This document shows, piece by piece, positions 43,833-52,816 of a DNA stretch of 64,000 nt; the first letter of the stretch is position 1; every line of letters starts with the position of its first letter. Both the position numbers and the translations under genes were made by a program. The stretch covers positions 496,001-560,000 of the forward strand of contig NZ_JANHDP010000003.1 in NCBI RefSeq assembly GCF_024494695.1, in the 5' to 3' direction. Below the pieces are notes generated by a model. The model ran no database searches, was not told the origin of the DNA, and saw only the letters and a program-made list of their open reading frames with translations. Source of the stretch: Natronoarchaeum rubrum (GTDB taxonomy: Archaea > Halobacteriota > Halobacteria > Halobacteriales > Natronoarchaeaceae).

Positions 43833-44162
43833 ATGACTGAACTCACCCTGTACGAGGAGGCGATGTGTTGCTCCACCGGCGTCTGTGGTCCTGACCCCGA
43901 CGAAGAGCTCGTTGAAGTCAGCGCCGCCCTCGATCAACTCGAAGCGGAGTTCGAGGACGTCGACGTCTCGCGGGCGAACATGCAGCACAACATCGATCAG
44001 TTCCTCGAAACGCAGCGCATCTACGATCTGGTCGAGGAACACGGCCCCTCGATCCTGCCGATCACCGTCGTCGACGACGAAATCGTCGCCAAGTCCGAGT
44101 ACCTCTCGTACGACGAACTCGCGGCAGCACTCGAAACCACTACCCAGACACAGGAGGCCTAA
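43833..44162 (+). CDS. arsD: Arsenical metallochaperone ArsD
   Basis: Delivers As(III) to the ArsA ATPase. The 109-residue thioredoxin-fold protein has the essential cysteines exactly placed as in known ArsD (C12, C13, C18 in EAMCCSTGVCGP) and typical segments (VDVSRANMQHNIDQFLE, GPSILPITVVDDEIV). It lies 3 bp before arsA in one operon. Confidence 0.95.
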   Translation: MTELTLYEEAMCCSTGVCGPDPDEELVEVSAALDQLEAEFEDVDVSRANMQHNIDQFLETQRIYDLVEEHGPSILPITVVDDEIVAKSEYLSYDELAAALETTTQTQEA

Positions 44163-44165
44163 CGC

Positions 44166-46097
44166 ATGAGCACAACGCCCACCGACGCGCGAGCGGTCGT
44201 CGAGCCGACGAGTGATGAGACCGAGTTCGTCTTCTTCAGCGGCAAAGGCGGCGTCGGCAAGAGCACCGTGAGCTGTGCGACGGCAACTTGGCTCGCCGAC
44301 AACGACTACGAGACGCTGCTGGTGACGACCGACCCTGCGCCGAATCTCTCGGACATCTTCGGCCAAGAGATCGGCCACGAGGTCACCGCGATCGACGACA
44401 TCGAGAACCTTTCGGCCATCGAGATCGACCCGGACACTGCCGCCGAGGAGTACCGCCAAGAGACGATCGAACCGATGCGCGAACTGCTCGGTGAGGACGA
44501 AATCGAGACGGTTGAAGAACAGTTGAACAGTCCCTGCGTCGAGGAGATCGCCGCATTCGATAACTTCGTCGACTTCATGGACAGCCCGGAGTACGATGTC
44601 GTCGTCTTCGACACCGCTCCCACGGGACACACCATCCGTCTGATGGAGCTGCCCTCCGACTGGAACGCCGAACTGGAGAAAGGCGGCTCGACCTGCATCG
44701 GGCCGGCAGCCTCGATGGAGGAGCGCAAACAGGACTACGAGCGTGCCATCGACACGCTTCAGGACGACGAACGAACCTCATTCGCGTTCGTCGGCAAGCC
44801 CGAGGACTCTTCGATCGACGAGATCGAGCGCAGTGCAAGCGACCTCGGCGACCTCGGGATCGAGTCCCAACTGCTGATCATCAACGGCTATCTCCCCAGT
44901 TCGGTGTGTGAGGATCCGTTCTTCGAGGGGAAGCGGGAAGACGAGCAGGCCGTTATCGAGCGCGCACGGACGGAGTTCGGCGCCGACGCGATGGCGACGT
45001 ACCCACTCCAGCCGGGCGAGATCGCAGGGCTCGACCTACTCGCAGATGTCGGCGGCGTCCTGTACGACGGCGACGAGGCGACCGTCGATGTCGGGACGGC
45101 GACTGACATTGACGCCGAAATCGCAGTCGACTTCGAGTCGATGGCTGACGCCGAGGCAGTCGCCGATCAGCTGCAACCGGGCGACGAGACACGGTACCTC
45201 TTCTTCACCGGGAAGGGCGGCGTCGGCAAGAGTACGATCGCTTCGACGGCGGCGACGAAGCTCGCCGAAGCTGGCCACGAAACGCTCGTCGTCACAACCG
45301 ACCCGGCCGCCCACCTCGAGGACATCTTCGGCGAACCGGTCGGCCACGACCCGACCTCGGTCAGCCAGGCGAACCTCGACGCCGCGCGGATCGACCAGGA
45401 GAAAGCGCTGGAAGAGTACCGCACGCAGGTCCTCGACCACGTCACCGGAATGTACGAGGACAAAGAGGACACTCAGATCGACGTGGACGCGGCGATCGCA
45501 AACGTCGAAGAGGAACTGGAGTCACCGTGCGCCGAAGAGATGGCCGCCCTCGAGAAGTTCGTGAGCTACTTCGACGAAGACGGCTACGACGTCGTCGTCT
45601 TCGACACCGCCCCCACGGGGCACACGCTCCGACTGCTCGAACTTCCCTCTGACTGGAAGGGCTTCATGGACCTCGGGTCGCTGACGAAGGGCGCCGCCCC
45701 CGCGAAAGGCGACCAGTACGACGAGGTCATCGAGACGATGAAAGACCCTGAACAGAGTACGTTCGCGTTCGTGATGTACCCCGAGTACACCCCGATGATG
45801 GAGGCCTACCGGGCCGCTGCAGACCTCGAAGATCAAGTCGGGATCGAAACCTCGCTGGTGGTAGCGAACTACCTGCTCCCCGAGGAATACGGCGACAATG
45901 CCTTCTTCGAGAACCGCCGCGCCCAGCAGGCGGAGTACCTCGGCGAGATCAGCGATCGGTTCAACGTGCCGATGATGCTCGCCCCTCTGCGTCAGGACGA
46001 GCCAGTCGGACTGGACGAACTGCGCGCGTTCGGTGAAGAGATCACCGGGCTGGACGATGTCACCGAGGAGGCGGAACAGGAGGTGACAGCGTCGTGA
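44166..46097 (+). CDS. arsA: Arsenical pump-driving ATPase ArsA, two-domain
   Basis: Soluble ATPase with two homologous halves (643 residues). Each half has a deviant Walker A, GKGGVGKST (residues 26-34 and about 348-356), and a DTAPTGHT signal-transduction motif; cysteines in SPCVEEIAAF and SPCAEEMAAL sit where the metalloid site is expected in each half. It receives As(III) from ArsD and in known systems energises the membrane pump ArsB. No ArsB or Acr3 gene is in this window, so its partner lies elsewhere or differs. The stop overlaps the next gene by 4 bp. Confidence 0.95.
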   Translation: MSTTPTDARAVVEPTSDETEFVFFSGKGGVGKSTVSCATATWLADNDYETLLVTTDPAPNLSDIFGQEIGHEVTAIDDIENLSAIEIDPDTAAEEYRQETIEPMRELLGEDEIETVEEQLNSPCVEEIAAFDNFVDFMDSPEYDVVVFDTAPTGHTIRLMELPSDWNAELEKGGSTCIGPAASMEERKQDYERAIDTLQDDERTSFAFVGKPEDSSIDEIERSASDLGDLGIESQLLIINGYLPSSVCEDPFFEGKREDEQAVIERARTEFGADAMATYPLQPGEIAGLDLLADVGGVLYDGDEATVDVGTATDIDAEIAVDFESMADAEAVADQLQPGDETRYLFFTGKGGVGKSTIASTAATKLAEAGHETLVVTTDPAAHLEDIFGEPVGHDPTSVSQANLDAARIDQEKALEEYRTQVLDHVTGMYEDKEDTQIDVDAAIANVEEELESPCAEEMAALEKFVSYFDEDGYDVVVFDTAPTGHTLRLLELPSDWKGFMDLGSLTKGAAPAKGDQYDEVIETMKDPEQSTFAFVMYPEYTPMMEAYRAAADLEDQVGIETSLVVANYLLPEEYGDNAFFENRRAQQAEYLGEISDRFNVPMMLAPLRQDEPVGLDELRAFGEEITGLDDVTEEAEQEVTAS

Positions 46098-46462
46098 GCG
46101 AAGCTGTATCGGAGGAGCCAGCCGTCGAAGCGTCGTTGCAGGCGTTCACCGAGACGCTCTGCGACTCAGAGACCTACCAGCAGTTCGTGGACGCAAGCGA
46201 GCAACTCGAAGCCGACGATGAAGCGCAGTCACTGCTCGAAACGTACCAGCAAAAACAACAGCAGCTGCAAGGAGACGAGTTCGACTCGTCGGTCATGAGC
46301 GATCTTCAGGAACTCCAGACTGAGCTCTCGAACAACGAGACGATCCAACAGCATCGGGCAGCGCAGGAGGAACTCGTCGCCCTGCTCAAGCAGACGAACG
46401 ATGTAGTCAGCGAGCAGATCAGACGGGAGTTCGCGCAGTCACTCGGAGGTGGGTGCTGTTGA
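46094..46462 (+). CDS. hcsL: Halo-CC-star protein HcsL (YlbF-like helical protein ending in CC)
   Basis: A 122-residue, all-helical, Gln/Glu-rich protein resembling the YlbF/YmcA fold (YQQFVDASEQLEADDEAQSLL, MSDLQELQTELSNNETIQQ). It ends GGGCC, with one more Cys near residue 22. GTG 46094 overlaps the arsA stop (GTGA), so translation is coupled. I recognise the name HcsL for haloarchaeal CC-terminal proteins beside ArsA. The function is undescribed; the terminal Cys pair could bind As(III) as in ArsD. Its last helix resembles that of the next protein. Confidence 0.8.
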   Translation: MSEAVSEEPAVEASLQAFTETLCDSETYQQFVDASEQLEADDEAQSLLETYQQKQQQLQGDEFDSSVMSDLQELQTELSNNETIQQHRAAQEELVALLKQTNDVVSEQIRREFAQSLGGGCC

Positions 46463-46644
46463 GCTCGTCCGACGAAGACGTGCTGGCTGCCGCCGAGGCG
46501 CTCGGGGAGGACCTCGATGTGGCGCAGTCGGAGGCGACGGCGGCTGAGTTCGAGTCGCTGTTGATCGAATGCAATGAAACGATTAGTGACGAGATCGGTC
46601 TCGAGTACGGCGCCGTCTGCGACGCCGGAAGCGACTGTTGCTAA
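46459..46644 (+). CDS. hcsS: Halo-CC-star protein HcsS (short partner ending in CC)
   Basis: A 61-residue acidic helical protein with C38, C54 and terminal C60-C61. The proposed start is TTG 46459, overlapping the hcsL stop (TTGA); GTG 46453 is an alternative. Its C-terminal part (EFESLLIECNETISDEIGLEY) aligns with the end of HcsL (ELVALLKQTNDVVSEQIRREF), so the two look like a long/short paralogous pair that may form a heterodimer. Last gene of the arsD-arsA operon; a T-rich ATTTTTCTTAT follows at about 46672. Confidence 0.75.
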   Translation: MSSSDEDVLAAAEALGEDLDVAQSEATAAEFESLLIECNETISDEIGLEYGAVCDAGSDCC

Positions 46645-47060
46645 CAGCAGCTCTGGTGGCTACTCCAATTTTTCTTATATCAGTAGACGGATGCTGATAG
46701 AGGGTGAGCTGTCAGTATCCAAGCTGTCAGTATCCATCTATTGCAGAAGTGTCTGTGTCCAATTCTTCGATGACACGGAGAGGGTATGATCGATGTCGAG
46801 TACATCAAAAAAGTGGTGAGTGTGGACGTGGCGCCGATCAGCAGACATAAATCGAGTTCTAACCACAGCGGATAAAAGGCACGCATCAAATTCATCCTCC
46901 GAGGTTGTGGTATCCACGACTGACGAATTTTATATATCAGCATATGATTTATTACTTGTTGGCGCTCCGGCAATGGCACTCGAATCGGCCGACGGGCGGG
47001 ACCGCTCGGAGAGCGCGAGAAACAGTAGTGTTAAATTCCGAGAGCCGGGTACTGTCGCGT
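46645..47060. other. Low-GC gap at the right edge of the arsenic island
   Basis: About 415 bp, clearly more AT-rich than its surroundings, with a T-rich probable terminator near 46672-46680, a 15-bp tandem duplication at 46707-46736, and a TATA-like GTTAAATT (about 47031) for the next gene. Open frames here lack halophilic composition; no gene is supported. Confidence 0.6.
46707..46736. repeat. Perfect 15-bp tandem duplication
   Basis: AGCTGTCAGTATCCA is repeated exactly twice, head to tail, in non-coding DNA downstream of hcsS. It could be a duplication scar or an operator pair. Confidence 0.7.
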
Positions 47061-47225
47061 ATGGAACTGGATCAGTACTGTCCGCAGTGTGAGGCCGAAC
47101 ACACGTTCTGGCTCGCGGCCAGCACGGAACTCCACCTCGGAACGAAGACGAAGTGGCGCTGCCCCGAGTGCAACTACGGCTTCGTGAAGATCGACGACAC
47201 CGTCGACACGAGCGCGACGGCCTGA
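47061..47225 (+). CDS. Small zinc-ribbon protein
   Basis: A 54-residue protein with two CxxC knuckles (CPQC at 7-10 and CPEC near 34-37), a zinc beta-ribbon like many short haloarchaeal regulators or RNA-associated proteins (DUF7838-like). Its stop abuts the convergent nikR stop. TATA-like GTTAAATT lies about 27 nt upstream. Confidence 0.75.
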   Translation: MELDQYCPQCEAEHTFWLAASTELHLGTKTKWRCPECNYGFVKIDDTVDTSATA

Positions 47226-47648
47226 CTACACGAACGCCTGCGAGAACTCGTCGACCGGCAGCACGGAGTAATCGACCGACAGCGTGTCTTGGGTCGCGCG
47301 GATCTTCCCGACGAACGCGGAAATCTCCTCCAGACGCCCCTCCAAGATGAACAGCTCCATGCAGTAGTGGTCGCCGACGTGGCTGTGGAAGTTCGACGCC
47401 ACGAGATCCTCGTGCTCGTGGCGCAGGTGCATCATCCGCTCCTCGACGCTGGTCGTCTCGTAGTCGAAGACGACCGTGACGACGCCCATCAGTTCCTTGT
47501 CCTCCAGACGCTGGTCCTCGAACTCGCCGAGCAGATTGCGCGACGCCTCGCGGATCACCTCGCTGCGGCCGGTGTACCCGTGATCCTCGGAGAATTCGTC
47601 GATCCGTTCGAGCAGTTCCTCCGGCATCGAGACGCTCACGACGGTCAT
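47226..47648 (-). CDS. nikR: Nickel-responsive regulator NikR
   Basis: A 140-residue ribbon-helix-helix repressor fused to an ACT-like nickel-binding domain. The RHH part is [18 protein letters not shown] plus [15 protein letters not shown]. The nickel site is RHEHE and [11 protein letters not shown] (H77, H88, H90, C96), matching the ligands of E. coli NikR one residue over. CTTAATAG (47670-47677) lies 26 nt before ATG 47648, giving a leaderless message. No nickel transporter gene is adjacent. Confidence 0.9.
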   Translation of the reverse strand: MTVVSVSMPEELLERIDEFSEDHGYTGRSEVIREASRNLLGEFEDQRLEDKELMGVVTVVFDYETTSVEERMMHLRHEHEDLVASNFHSHVGDHYCMELFILEGRLEEISAFVGKIRATQDTLSVDYSVLPVDEFSQAFV

Positions 47649-47705
47649 ATGTTAACTGACCGCGCTCGAACTATTAAGAATTGCTAACCGCCAGTCGCGG
47701 GACGC

Positions 47706-49226
47706 CTACGCGTCCTCTGATTCGCCCAGGGACTGCCAGGAGAGCCGCAGGTCCCTGGCGGCGGCGGTCTGGTCGATCCGCCGGGCTGCGGTCCGCTGGG
47801 GCGCATCGGTCGCCGCGTCGGCGTCCTGCCGAGTCGAAGCCGAGGCAAGGCTCGACGAGCTTTGCTCGTCGGTGTCTTCGCCCGCCACGGCGTCGAACGC
47901 CGCGGCGAGTTGGTCGAGCGAATCCTTGCTCTCGACCTCGGTCGGTTCGGTCATCAACGCCTCGGGGACGATTTCGGGCCACTTCGTCGTCGGCGGGTGG
48001 ACGCCGAAGTCGAGCATGCGCTTCGCCACTTCGGCGGCGTCGCGATCGCCCGCGCTGGCGACGAACTCGTGGTGGAACGGGCCGTAGGGAACCTCCAGAT
48101 CGATCTGCTCGGCGAGGTAGTTGGCGTTGAGTACGGCCTTCGCGCTGGCGTCGGCGAGGCCGTCGTCGCCGAGCCGGGCGATGTAGGCGTAGGCCTTGAC
48201 GAGCACGAGCCAGTTGCCGTCGAACCCGTGGACCTTGCCGACGGACTGTTCGGGCTCGAAGCGCTCGTAGCCCATCTCGGTCGTCCGAACGCGGGGCGCC
48301 GGAAGGAACGGCGCGAGCTTCTCGGCGACGCCGATGGGGCCGGCACCCGGCCCGCCGCCGCCGTGTGGCGTCGCGAACGTCTTGTGGACGTTGTAGTGCA
48401 TGATGTCGAAGCCCATGTCGCCTGGGCGAGCGCGTCCGAGCAGGGCGTTGAGGTTCGCGCCGTCGTAGTAGAGCAGCCCGCCGACGTCGTGGACCGCCTC
48501 GGCGATCTCCTCGATGTCGCGCTCGAACAGCCCGAGCGTGTTGGGATTCGTGAGCATCAGCGCCGCCGTGTTTTCGGACAGCGCACCCTCCAGGGCGTCG
48601 AGGTCGACGCGGCCGTCCTCGCCGCCCGGCAGCTCGACGACGTCGTAGCCCGCCAGCGCCGCGCTGGCGAAGTTGGTTCCGTGGGCGCTCTCGGGGACGA
48701 TCACCTCGTCGCGGTGGCTCTCGCCGTTGTGCTCGTGGTAGGCGCGCGCGACGAGGATGCCGGCGAACTCGCCGGCGGCGCCGGCGGGCGGCTGCAGCGA
48801 GACGGCGTCCATCCCGCCGATGCGACCGAGATAGTCCTGCAGGCGGTGGAGCAGCTCCAGCGTGCCCTGCTGGCGCCGCTCGGGGCGGTCAGGGTGGACG
48901 GCGGCGTCGGCCAGCGCGGCGACGTCCTCGGTGAACTTGGGGTTGTACTTCATCGTGCAGCTCCCAAGGGGATAGGGCCCGCTGTCGACGCCGTAGGTCA
49001 TCTGGGAGAGTCGCGTGTAGTGGCGCGCGAGTTCGGGCTCGGAGAGTTCGGGGAGCGTCAGCTCGTCCCGGGTGAGGTCGTCTGGAAGCGGTGAATCGGC
49101 GCCCTCAGCTTCGGCATCACCGTCCCCGCTACCGCCGATCTCGACGGTCGTCTCGTCCTTCTCGGAGAGCAGCGGCTCGTACACGTCCTCGTCGTCTCTG
49201 GTCCAGCGCGCTTGATCGTACTTCAT
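47706..49226 (-). CDS. gcvPB: Glycine dehydrogenase (decarboxylating) subunit 2
   Basis: PLP-binding half of the split P-protein of the glycine cleavage system. The 506-residue chain shows [45 protein letters not shown], and the PLP lysine in [18 protein letters not shown]. Its ATG overlaps the gcvPA stop (4 bp). The C-terminal tail of about 45 residues ([22 protein letters not shown]...) is low complexity and is encoded partly by a perfect palindrome, suggesting that a mobile or repeat element was absorbed into the gene. Confidence 0.93.
   Translation of the reverse strand: MKYDQARWTRDDEDVYEPLLSEKDETTVEIGGSGDGDAEAEGADSPLPDDLTRDELTLPELSEPELARHYTRLSQMTYGVDSGPYPLGSCTMKYNPKFTEDVAALADAAVHPDRPERRQQGTLELLHRLQDYLGRIGGMDAVSLQPPAGAAGEFAGILVARAYHEHNGESHRDEVIVPESAHGTNFASAALAGYDVVELPGGEDGRVDLDALEGALSENTAALMLTNPNTLGLFERDIEEIAEAVHDVGGLLYYDGANLNALLGRARPGDMGFDIMHYNVHKTFATPHGGGGPGAGPIGVAEKLAPFLPAPRVRTTEMGYERFEPEQSVGKVHGFDGNWLVLVKAYAYIARLGDDGLADASAKAVLNANYLAEQIDLEVPYGPFHHEFVASAGDRDAAEVAKRMLDFGVHPPTTKWPEIVPEALMTEPTEVESKDSLDQLAAAFDAVAGEDTDEQSSSSLASASTRQDADAATDAPQRTAARRIDQTAAARDLRLSWQSLGESEDA
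47853..47871. repeat. Palindrome inside the gcvPB 3' end
   Basis: CGACGAGCTTTGCTCGTCG, 8-bp perfect arms with a TTT loop, lies inside the coding region of the low-complexity GcvPB tail. Similar CTCG/CGAG words with TTTGCTCG are common in haloarchaeal intergenic repeats. Confidence 0.6.
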
Positions 49227-50635
49227 GAGAGCACCTCCTCGACCGCGGCGACGAACTCGTCGAGCGTCGCCTCGTCGTGATCGGTCGCACAGACTTGCAC
49301 GAGGTCGTCGTCGAGGGCGTGGACCGCGAACCCGCGGTCTGCGAGGTCTGACGCCACCTCGGCGGCCGGCGCGTCGGTGCGCGCGACGAACTCGCGGAAG
49401 TGGTGCCGATCGTGGATCGGCGCCGCGACGCCCGGAACGGCGTCGAGACGGGTCGCGAGGTCGCGCGCCTTCGTCACGGCGCGTTCGGCTTCCTCGACGA
49501 GCCCCGAGGGACCGAGCCAGGCGGCGTGGATCGCGGTCCGGAGCGCGACCCAGGCCTGGTTCGTACAGATGTTGCTCGTCGCCCGCTCCTTGCGGATGTG
49601 CTGTTCTCGGGTCTGCAGCGTGAGCGTGTAGGCGCGGCGTCCGCCGGCGTCGTCGCTCGCGCCGACGAGTCGGCCGGGAACCTGTCGGACGTACTCCTCG
49701 CGGGTGGCGAACAGGCCCAGCCCCATCCCGTAGCTCGCCGGAAGCCCGAGGGTGCTCGCGTCGCCGACCACGACGTCGGCGCCGACGCTCGCCGGCTCTT
49801 CGAGCAGCGAGAGCGCGATCGGATCCGAGCCCAGACAGAACAGCGCGTCGTTCTCGTGGGCCAGATCGGCGATCTCGGACAGCCCCTCCTCGATCGCGCC
49901 GCGTACCGTCGGCGTCTCGGCGTACACCAGCACCGCGTCGTCGTCCAGTCGGTCGGCGAGACCGTCGCGGTCGACGTTTCCGTCGTCCATCGAGTAGGTC
50001 CCGACGGTCAGATCGGTTCCCGAGACGTAGTTCGCCAGCACGTCCCGGCGCTCCGCGCGCAGTTGCTCGGGGACGAGCACTCTGTGGCCGCTCGCGCTGC
50101 GGACCCGGTCGGCCAGCGTCGCCGCCTCGCCCAGCGCCGTCGCGGCGTCGTACATCGAGCAGTTCACGATCTCCAACCCCGTGAGCTCGACGAACAGCGA
50201 CTGGTACTCGAACAGCACCTGCAGGAACCCCTGGGCGATCTCGGGCTGGTACTGCGTGTAGGAGGTCAGGAACTCCGAGCGCTGGGAGAGGTGGTCGACC
50301 AGCGATGGGACGTAGTGGTCGTAGTGGCCCCGCCCGAGCAGTTCGACGAGATCGTCGTTCCGCCCGAGCGTCGAGCGCAGTTCCTCGCGAATCTCGCGCT
50401 CGCCGCGCGCTGCGATGCCGAACTCGCCGTCGAAGCGCACCGACTCGGGCACGTCGAACAGTTCCTCGGCGGAGTCGACGCCGACGGCCGACAGCATCGC
50501 CGCGGTCTCGGACTCGCCGTGGGGAGCGTACGGGCTCCCGTCCTCGCCTGCCGATTCGCGCGTCACGGGCGGCCCCCCGTCGCCCGTCGCATGCTGACTG
50601 CGTCTATCACGTCCGAACGTAGCCGCCAGGGGCAT
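49223..50635 (-). CDS. gcvPA: Glycine dehydrogenase (decarboxylating) subunit 1
   Basis: The non-PLP half of the split P-protein; with GcvPB it decarboxylates glycine and loads the aminomethyl group on lipoyl-H protein. The 470-residue chain contains [50 protein letters not shown] and [17 protein letters not shown] 50635 is chosen; the N-terminal 45 residues are a disordered extension before the conserved domain. gcvT and gcvH are not in the window. Confidence 0.92.
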   Translation of the reverse strand: MPLAATFGRDRRSQHATGDGGPPVTRESAGEDGSPYAPHGESETAAMLSAVGVDSAEELFDVPESVRFDGEFGIAARGEREIREELRSTLGRNDDLVELLGRGHYDHYVPSLVDHLSQRSEFLTSYTQYQPEIAQGFLQVLFEYQSLFVELTGLEIVNCSMYDAATALGEAATLADRVRSASGHRVLVPEQLRAERRDVLANYVSGTDLTVGTYSMDDGNVDRDGLADRLDDDAVLVYAETPTVRGAIEEGLSEIADLAHENDALFCLGSDPIALSLLEEPASVGADVVVGDASTLGLPASYGMGLGLFATREEYVRQVPGRLVGASDDAGGRRAYTLTLQTREQHIRKERATSNICTNQAWVALRTAIHAAWLGPSGLVEEAERAVTKARDLATRLDAVPGVAAPIHDRHHFREFVARTDAPAAEVASDLADRGFAVHALDDDLVQVCATDHDEATLDEFVAAVEEVLS

Positions 50636-50838
50636 ATCAGGACCCCGGTTTTTCGAGCGCACCTCAGTAGTTGAGACCGGCGCTCTCAATGCAGACGCTC
50701 TGAGCGACACAGTAGTTACCTCAACTTACTATCATCTGTCAATAACGGGCGTTCTGCATGAACTGGAATGAATTTGTGCCTAACCTGTGGCCGATTTCGG
50801 CAATCGACTAAGTCAGTTCCCCGGCCAGTACGATCTGT

Positions 50839-52002
50839 ATGTCATCGGGCATCTCTCGGAAAGCGTTTCTTCGCGCAAGTGGAGTCGCACTTGCTGCGAC
50901 TATCGCAGGGTGCAATAGCATAACTGACAACAGCGGACCGAACACCGATACACAGACTTCTCCTGAGGCCTCTCCGCAATCCGAACAACAGAATGACGAC
51001 TCTCCGACGTTCGGTAATTTCTACGTCGGCAACGCAGGCACAAGCAGTAGTACGGTCATCGACGGACGTGCTGAAGTCGTATATACACGGCCCGATACGG
51101 CCACCGACAAGTCACCCGTTGTAATGGTGCCCGGCCTTGGGTTGTCACCGTACATTTACCGGACGACACCTGACGGTCGACGCGGTTGGGTGGAGTACTT
51201 TGCCGAAGCTGGCCATCCAGTGTATGTATTCAACCCGCCTCGAAACGTCGATTCAGGTGGCTTAGACACTGCTGCCCTCCAGAACTCAGACTCTGCATCA
51301 CTCTCTCGATGGTCTATCGATCGAGCATGGCCGACATGGGGGTTCGGACCTGAAGTCAGTGACCCGTACGATGACGTTCGATACCCGGTCGAGTCGGTCG
51401 ACCAACTCATTGCGTCATTCCCCGCATACGTCAGCACCAGTGGCGGAGGTGGCGGTAGGCAAGGTGGAGGCCAGACGGGCGGACGTGGCGGCAACCAAAA
51501 CTCCACATCTGCGGATTCCACTGAGGCAGCAACTGGAACTCAGCCAGGGACGACTACCGGAGGTGGCGGTGGGAGTCAGTTCGCATCACCTCAGGAGACT
51601 GCCGCCCTAGAGGCGCTTCTCAACCGTGTTGGTCCGGCAGTGCTGCTCGTTCACTCAGCGGGCGGTAGTTCCGGATTCACGGTTGCACAAGCTGTGCCGG
51701 ATCTCGTTGACCGGATCGTCGCAGTTGAGCCGGTCGGTGCGCCGACTGACCCGCAAACTGTGGCGGAGATGGGTGGTGATGCACCGTTCATGGGCGTGTA
51801 TGGCGATTATGTCGACGAGCGTGGACAGACTGGTCGCAAGGAAGCGACCCAGACAACTGCAGACCTCGCAGGAGAGACAAGTCCCGCATCGACGCTGCTT
51901 AGCCTTCCGGACGAAGGGATATCCGGAAATACACATCTCATGATGCAAGACGACAATAACGGTGAAATCGCTGATCGGATTATTTCCTGGATTAGTGACT
52001 GA
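50839..52002 (+). CDS. Exported lipoprotein, alpha/beta-hydrolase-like
   Basis: A 387-residue protein. Signal SRKAFLRASGVALAATIAGC with lipobox Cys25 (twin-arginine variant RK), then a Ser/Thr/Gln-rich linker. The hydrolase part starts VVMVPGLGLSPYIYR and has a nucleophile-elbow candidate VLLVHSAGGSSG. A Gly-rich insert of about 50 residues (GGGGGRQGGGQTGGRGG...) interrupts it. Lower GC and less biased codons than the neighbours suggest acquisition. Substrate unknown. Confidence 0.7.
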   Translation: MSSGISRKAFLRASGVALAATIAGCNSITDNSGPNTDTQTSPEASPQSEQQNDDSPTFGNFYVGNAGTSSSTVIDGRAEVVYTRPDTATDKSPVVMVPGLGLSPYIYRTTPDGRRGWVEYFAEAGHPVYVFNPPRNVDSGGLDTAALQNSDSASLSRWSIDRAWPTWGFGPEVSDPYDDVRYPVESVDQLIASFPAYVSTSGGGGGRQGGGQTGGRGGNQNSTSADSTEAATGTQPGTTTGGGGGSQFASPQETAALEALLNRVGPAVLLVHSAGGSSGFTVAQAVPDLVDRIVAVEPVGAPTDPQTVAEMGGDAPFMGVYGDYVDERGQTGRKEATQTTADLAGETSPASTLLSLPDEGISGNTHLMMQDDNNGEIADRIISWISD

Positions 52003-52070
52003 TTTGAGGCCGTAGTATCGTTCGGCCCGAGACAGAATGTATTTGCACCGACCAAATGAATACTCGATAG

Positions 52071-52361
52071 ATGCGGCAGTTGCTCTGGTGGCTCATTGGT
52101 GGGTCTCATGGAGGCCGAAATCGGCTTCGTATCCTCCGCGCACTCAACGACCAGCCACGAAACACCAATCAATTGTCGAATGATCTGGGTTTGAACTACA
52201 AAACAGTGCAGCACCACCTCGAAGTCCTCGAAGAGAGCAATATCGTGACCACGGAGGGTGACAATTACGGGCAGATGTACTTCCTCTCAGATAGAATGAT
52301 GAACAACCTCGACATCATGGAAGACGTGGCGGAACAGGCCGGAGTTGATGATGATTCGTAA
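52071..52361 (+). CDS. ArsR-like winged-helix protein
   Basis: A 96-residue winged helix (NRLRILRALNDQPRNTNQLSNDLGLNYKTVQHHLEVLEESNIV, then YGQMYFLSDRM). It overlaps the start of the next gene, encoding a membrane protein, by about 14 bp; such HTH plus membrane-protein pairs recur in haloarchaea with no known role. It has no metal-binding cysteines. Confidence 0.8.
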   Translation: MRQLLWWLIGGSHGGRNRLRILRALNDQPRNTNQLSNDLGLNYKTVQHHLEVLEESNIVTTEGDNYGQMYFLSDRMMNNLDIMEDVAEQAGVDDDS

Positions 52362-52776
52362 CTGGATCAAGAGTCCACTTGGAACGACAGTAGCGAGTGC
52401 GACCGCCGCGAGTGGTATCGCACTCTTAGTCGCACTCTTCGTATCAGTTCCATCTCATGGCCCTCCGTCGAGGCCGCTGTCCTCCCAGGTTGAACTGCTC
52501 ATTCGGATGGAGGTTTTCTTTACAACCCTGAATCTCGTGTTACTGGTGGCACTCGCAGCCATCTACGTGCAGCTTTATCGTGATCTTCCGAACAAGTACA
52601 CAGCAAGCCTGCTTGTGCTAAGCCTCACGCTGCTCCTATACGCGGGTACGTCAAATCCATTAGTACACAACATCCTAGGCTTCCGCCCTCGCCCAAATAT
52701 CGGCGCGTTCGTGTTTCTCCCGGACTTCTTCATCGGACTTGCCATCCTGGTTCTTCTCTATCAAAGCCAGACCTGA
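52348..52776 (+). CDS. Small membrane protein paired with the HTH gene
   Basis: About 142 residues with four predicted helices (TTVASATAASGIALLVALFV, LNLVLLVALAAIYVQLY, SLLVLSLTLLLYAG, FLPDFFIGLAILVLLY). Starts at ATG 52348 or 52351; overlaps the HTH gene, so it is coupled to it. It may sense a membrane signal for the regulator. No family name is recognised. Confidence 0.7.
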   Translation: MMIRNWIKSPLGTTVASATAASGIALLVALFVSVPSHGPPSRPLSSQVELLIRMEVFFTTLNLVLLVALAAIYVQLYRDLPNKYTASLLVLSLTLLLYAGTSNPLVHNILGFRPRPNIGAFVFLPDFFIGLAILVLLYQSQT

Positions 52777-52816
52777 GTTCGCATTAATATTTCAGATCTC
52801 TGAGAGGGGTTTCATA

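Noticed and set aside
43597..43833. 78-codon minus-strand frame between the second arsR and arsD
   Set aside because: Overlaps the arsD promoter and ArsR-type operator; no family resemblance or promoter of its own.
46680..46979. 99-codon minus-strand frame downstream of hcsS
   Set aside because: Basic and hydrophobic in AT-rich DNA with a tandem duplication inside; no promoter or conserved motif.
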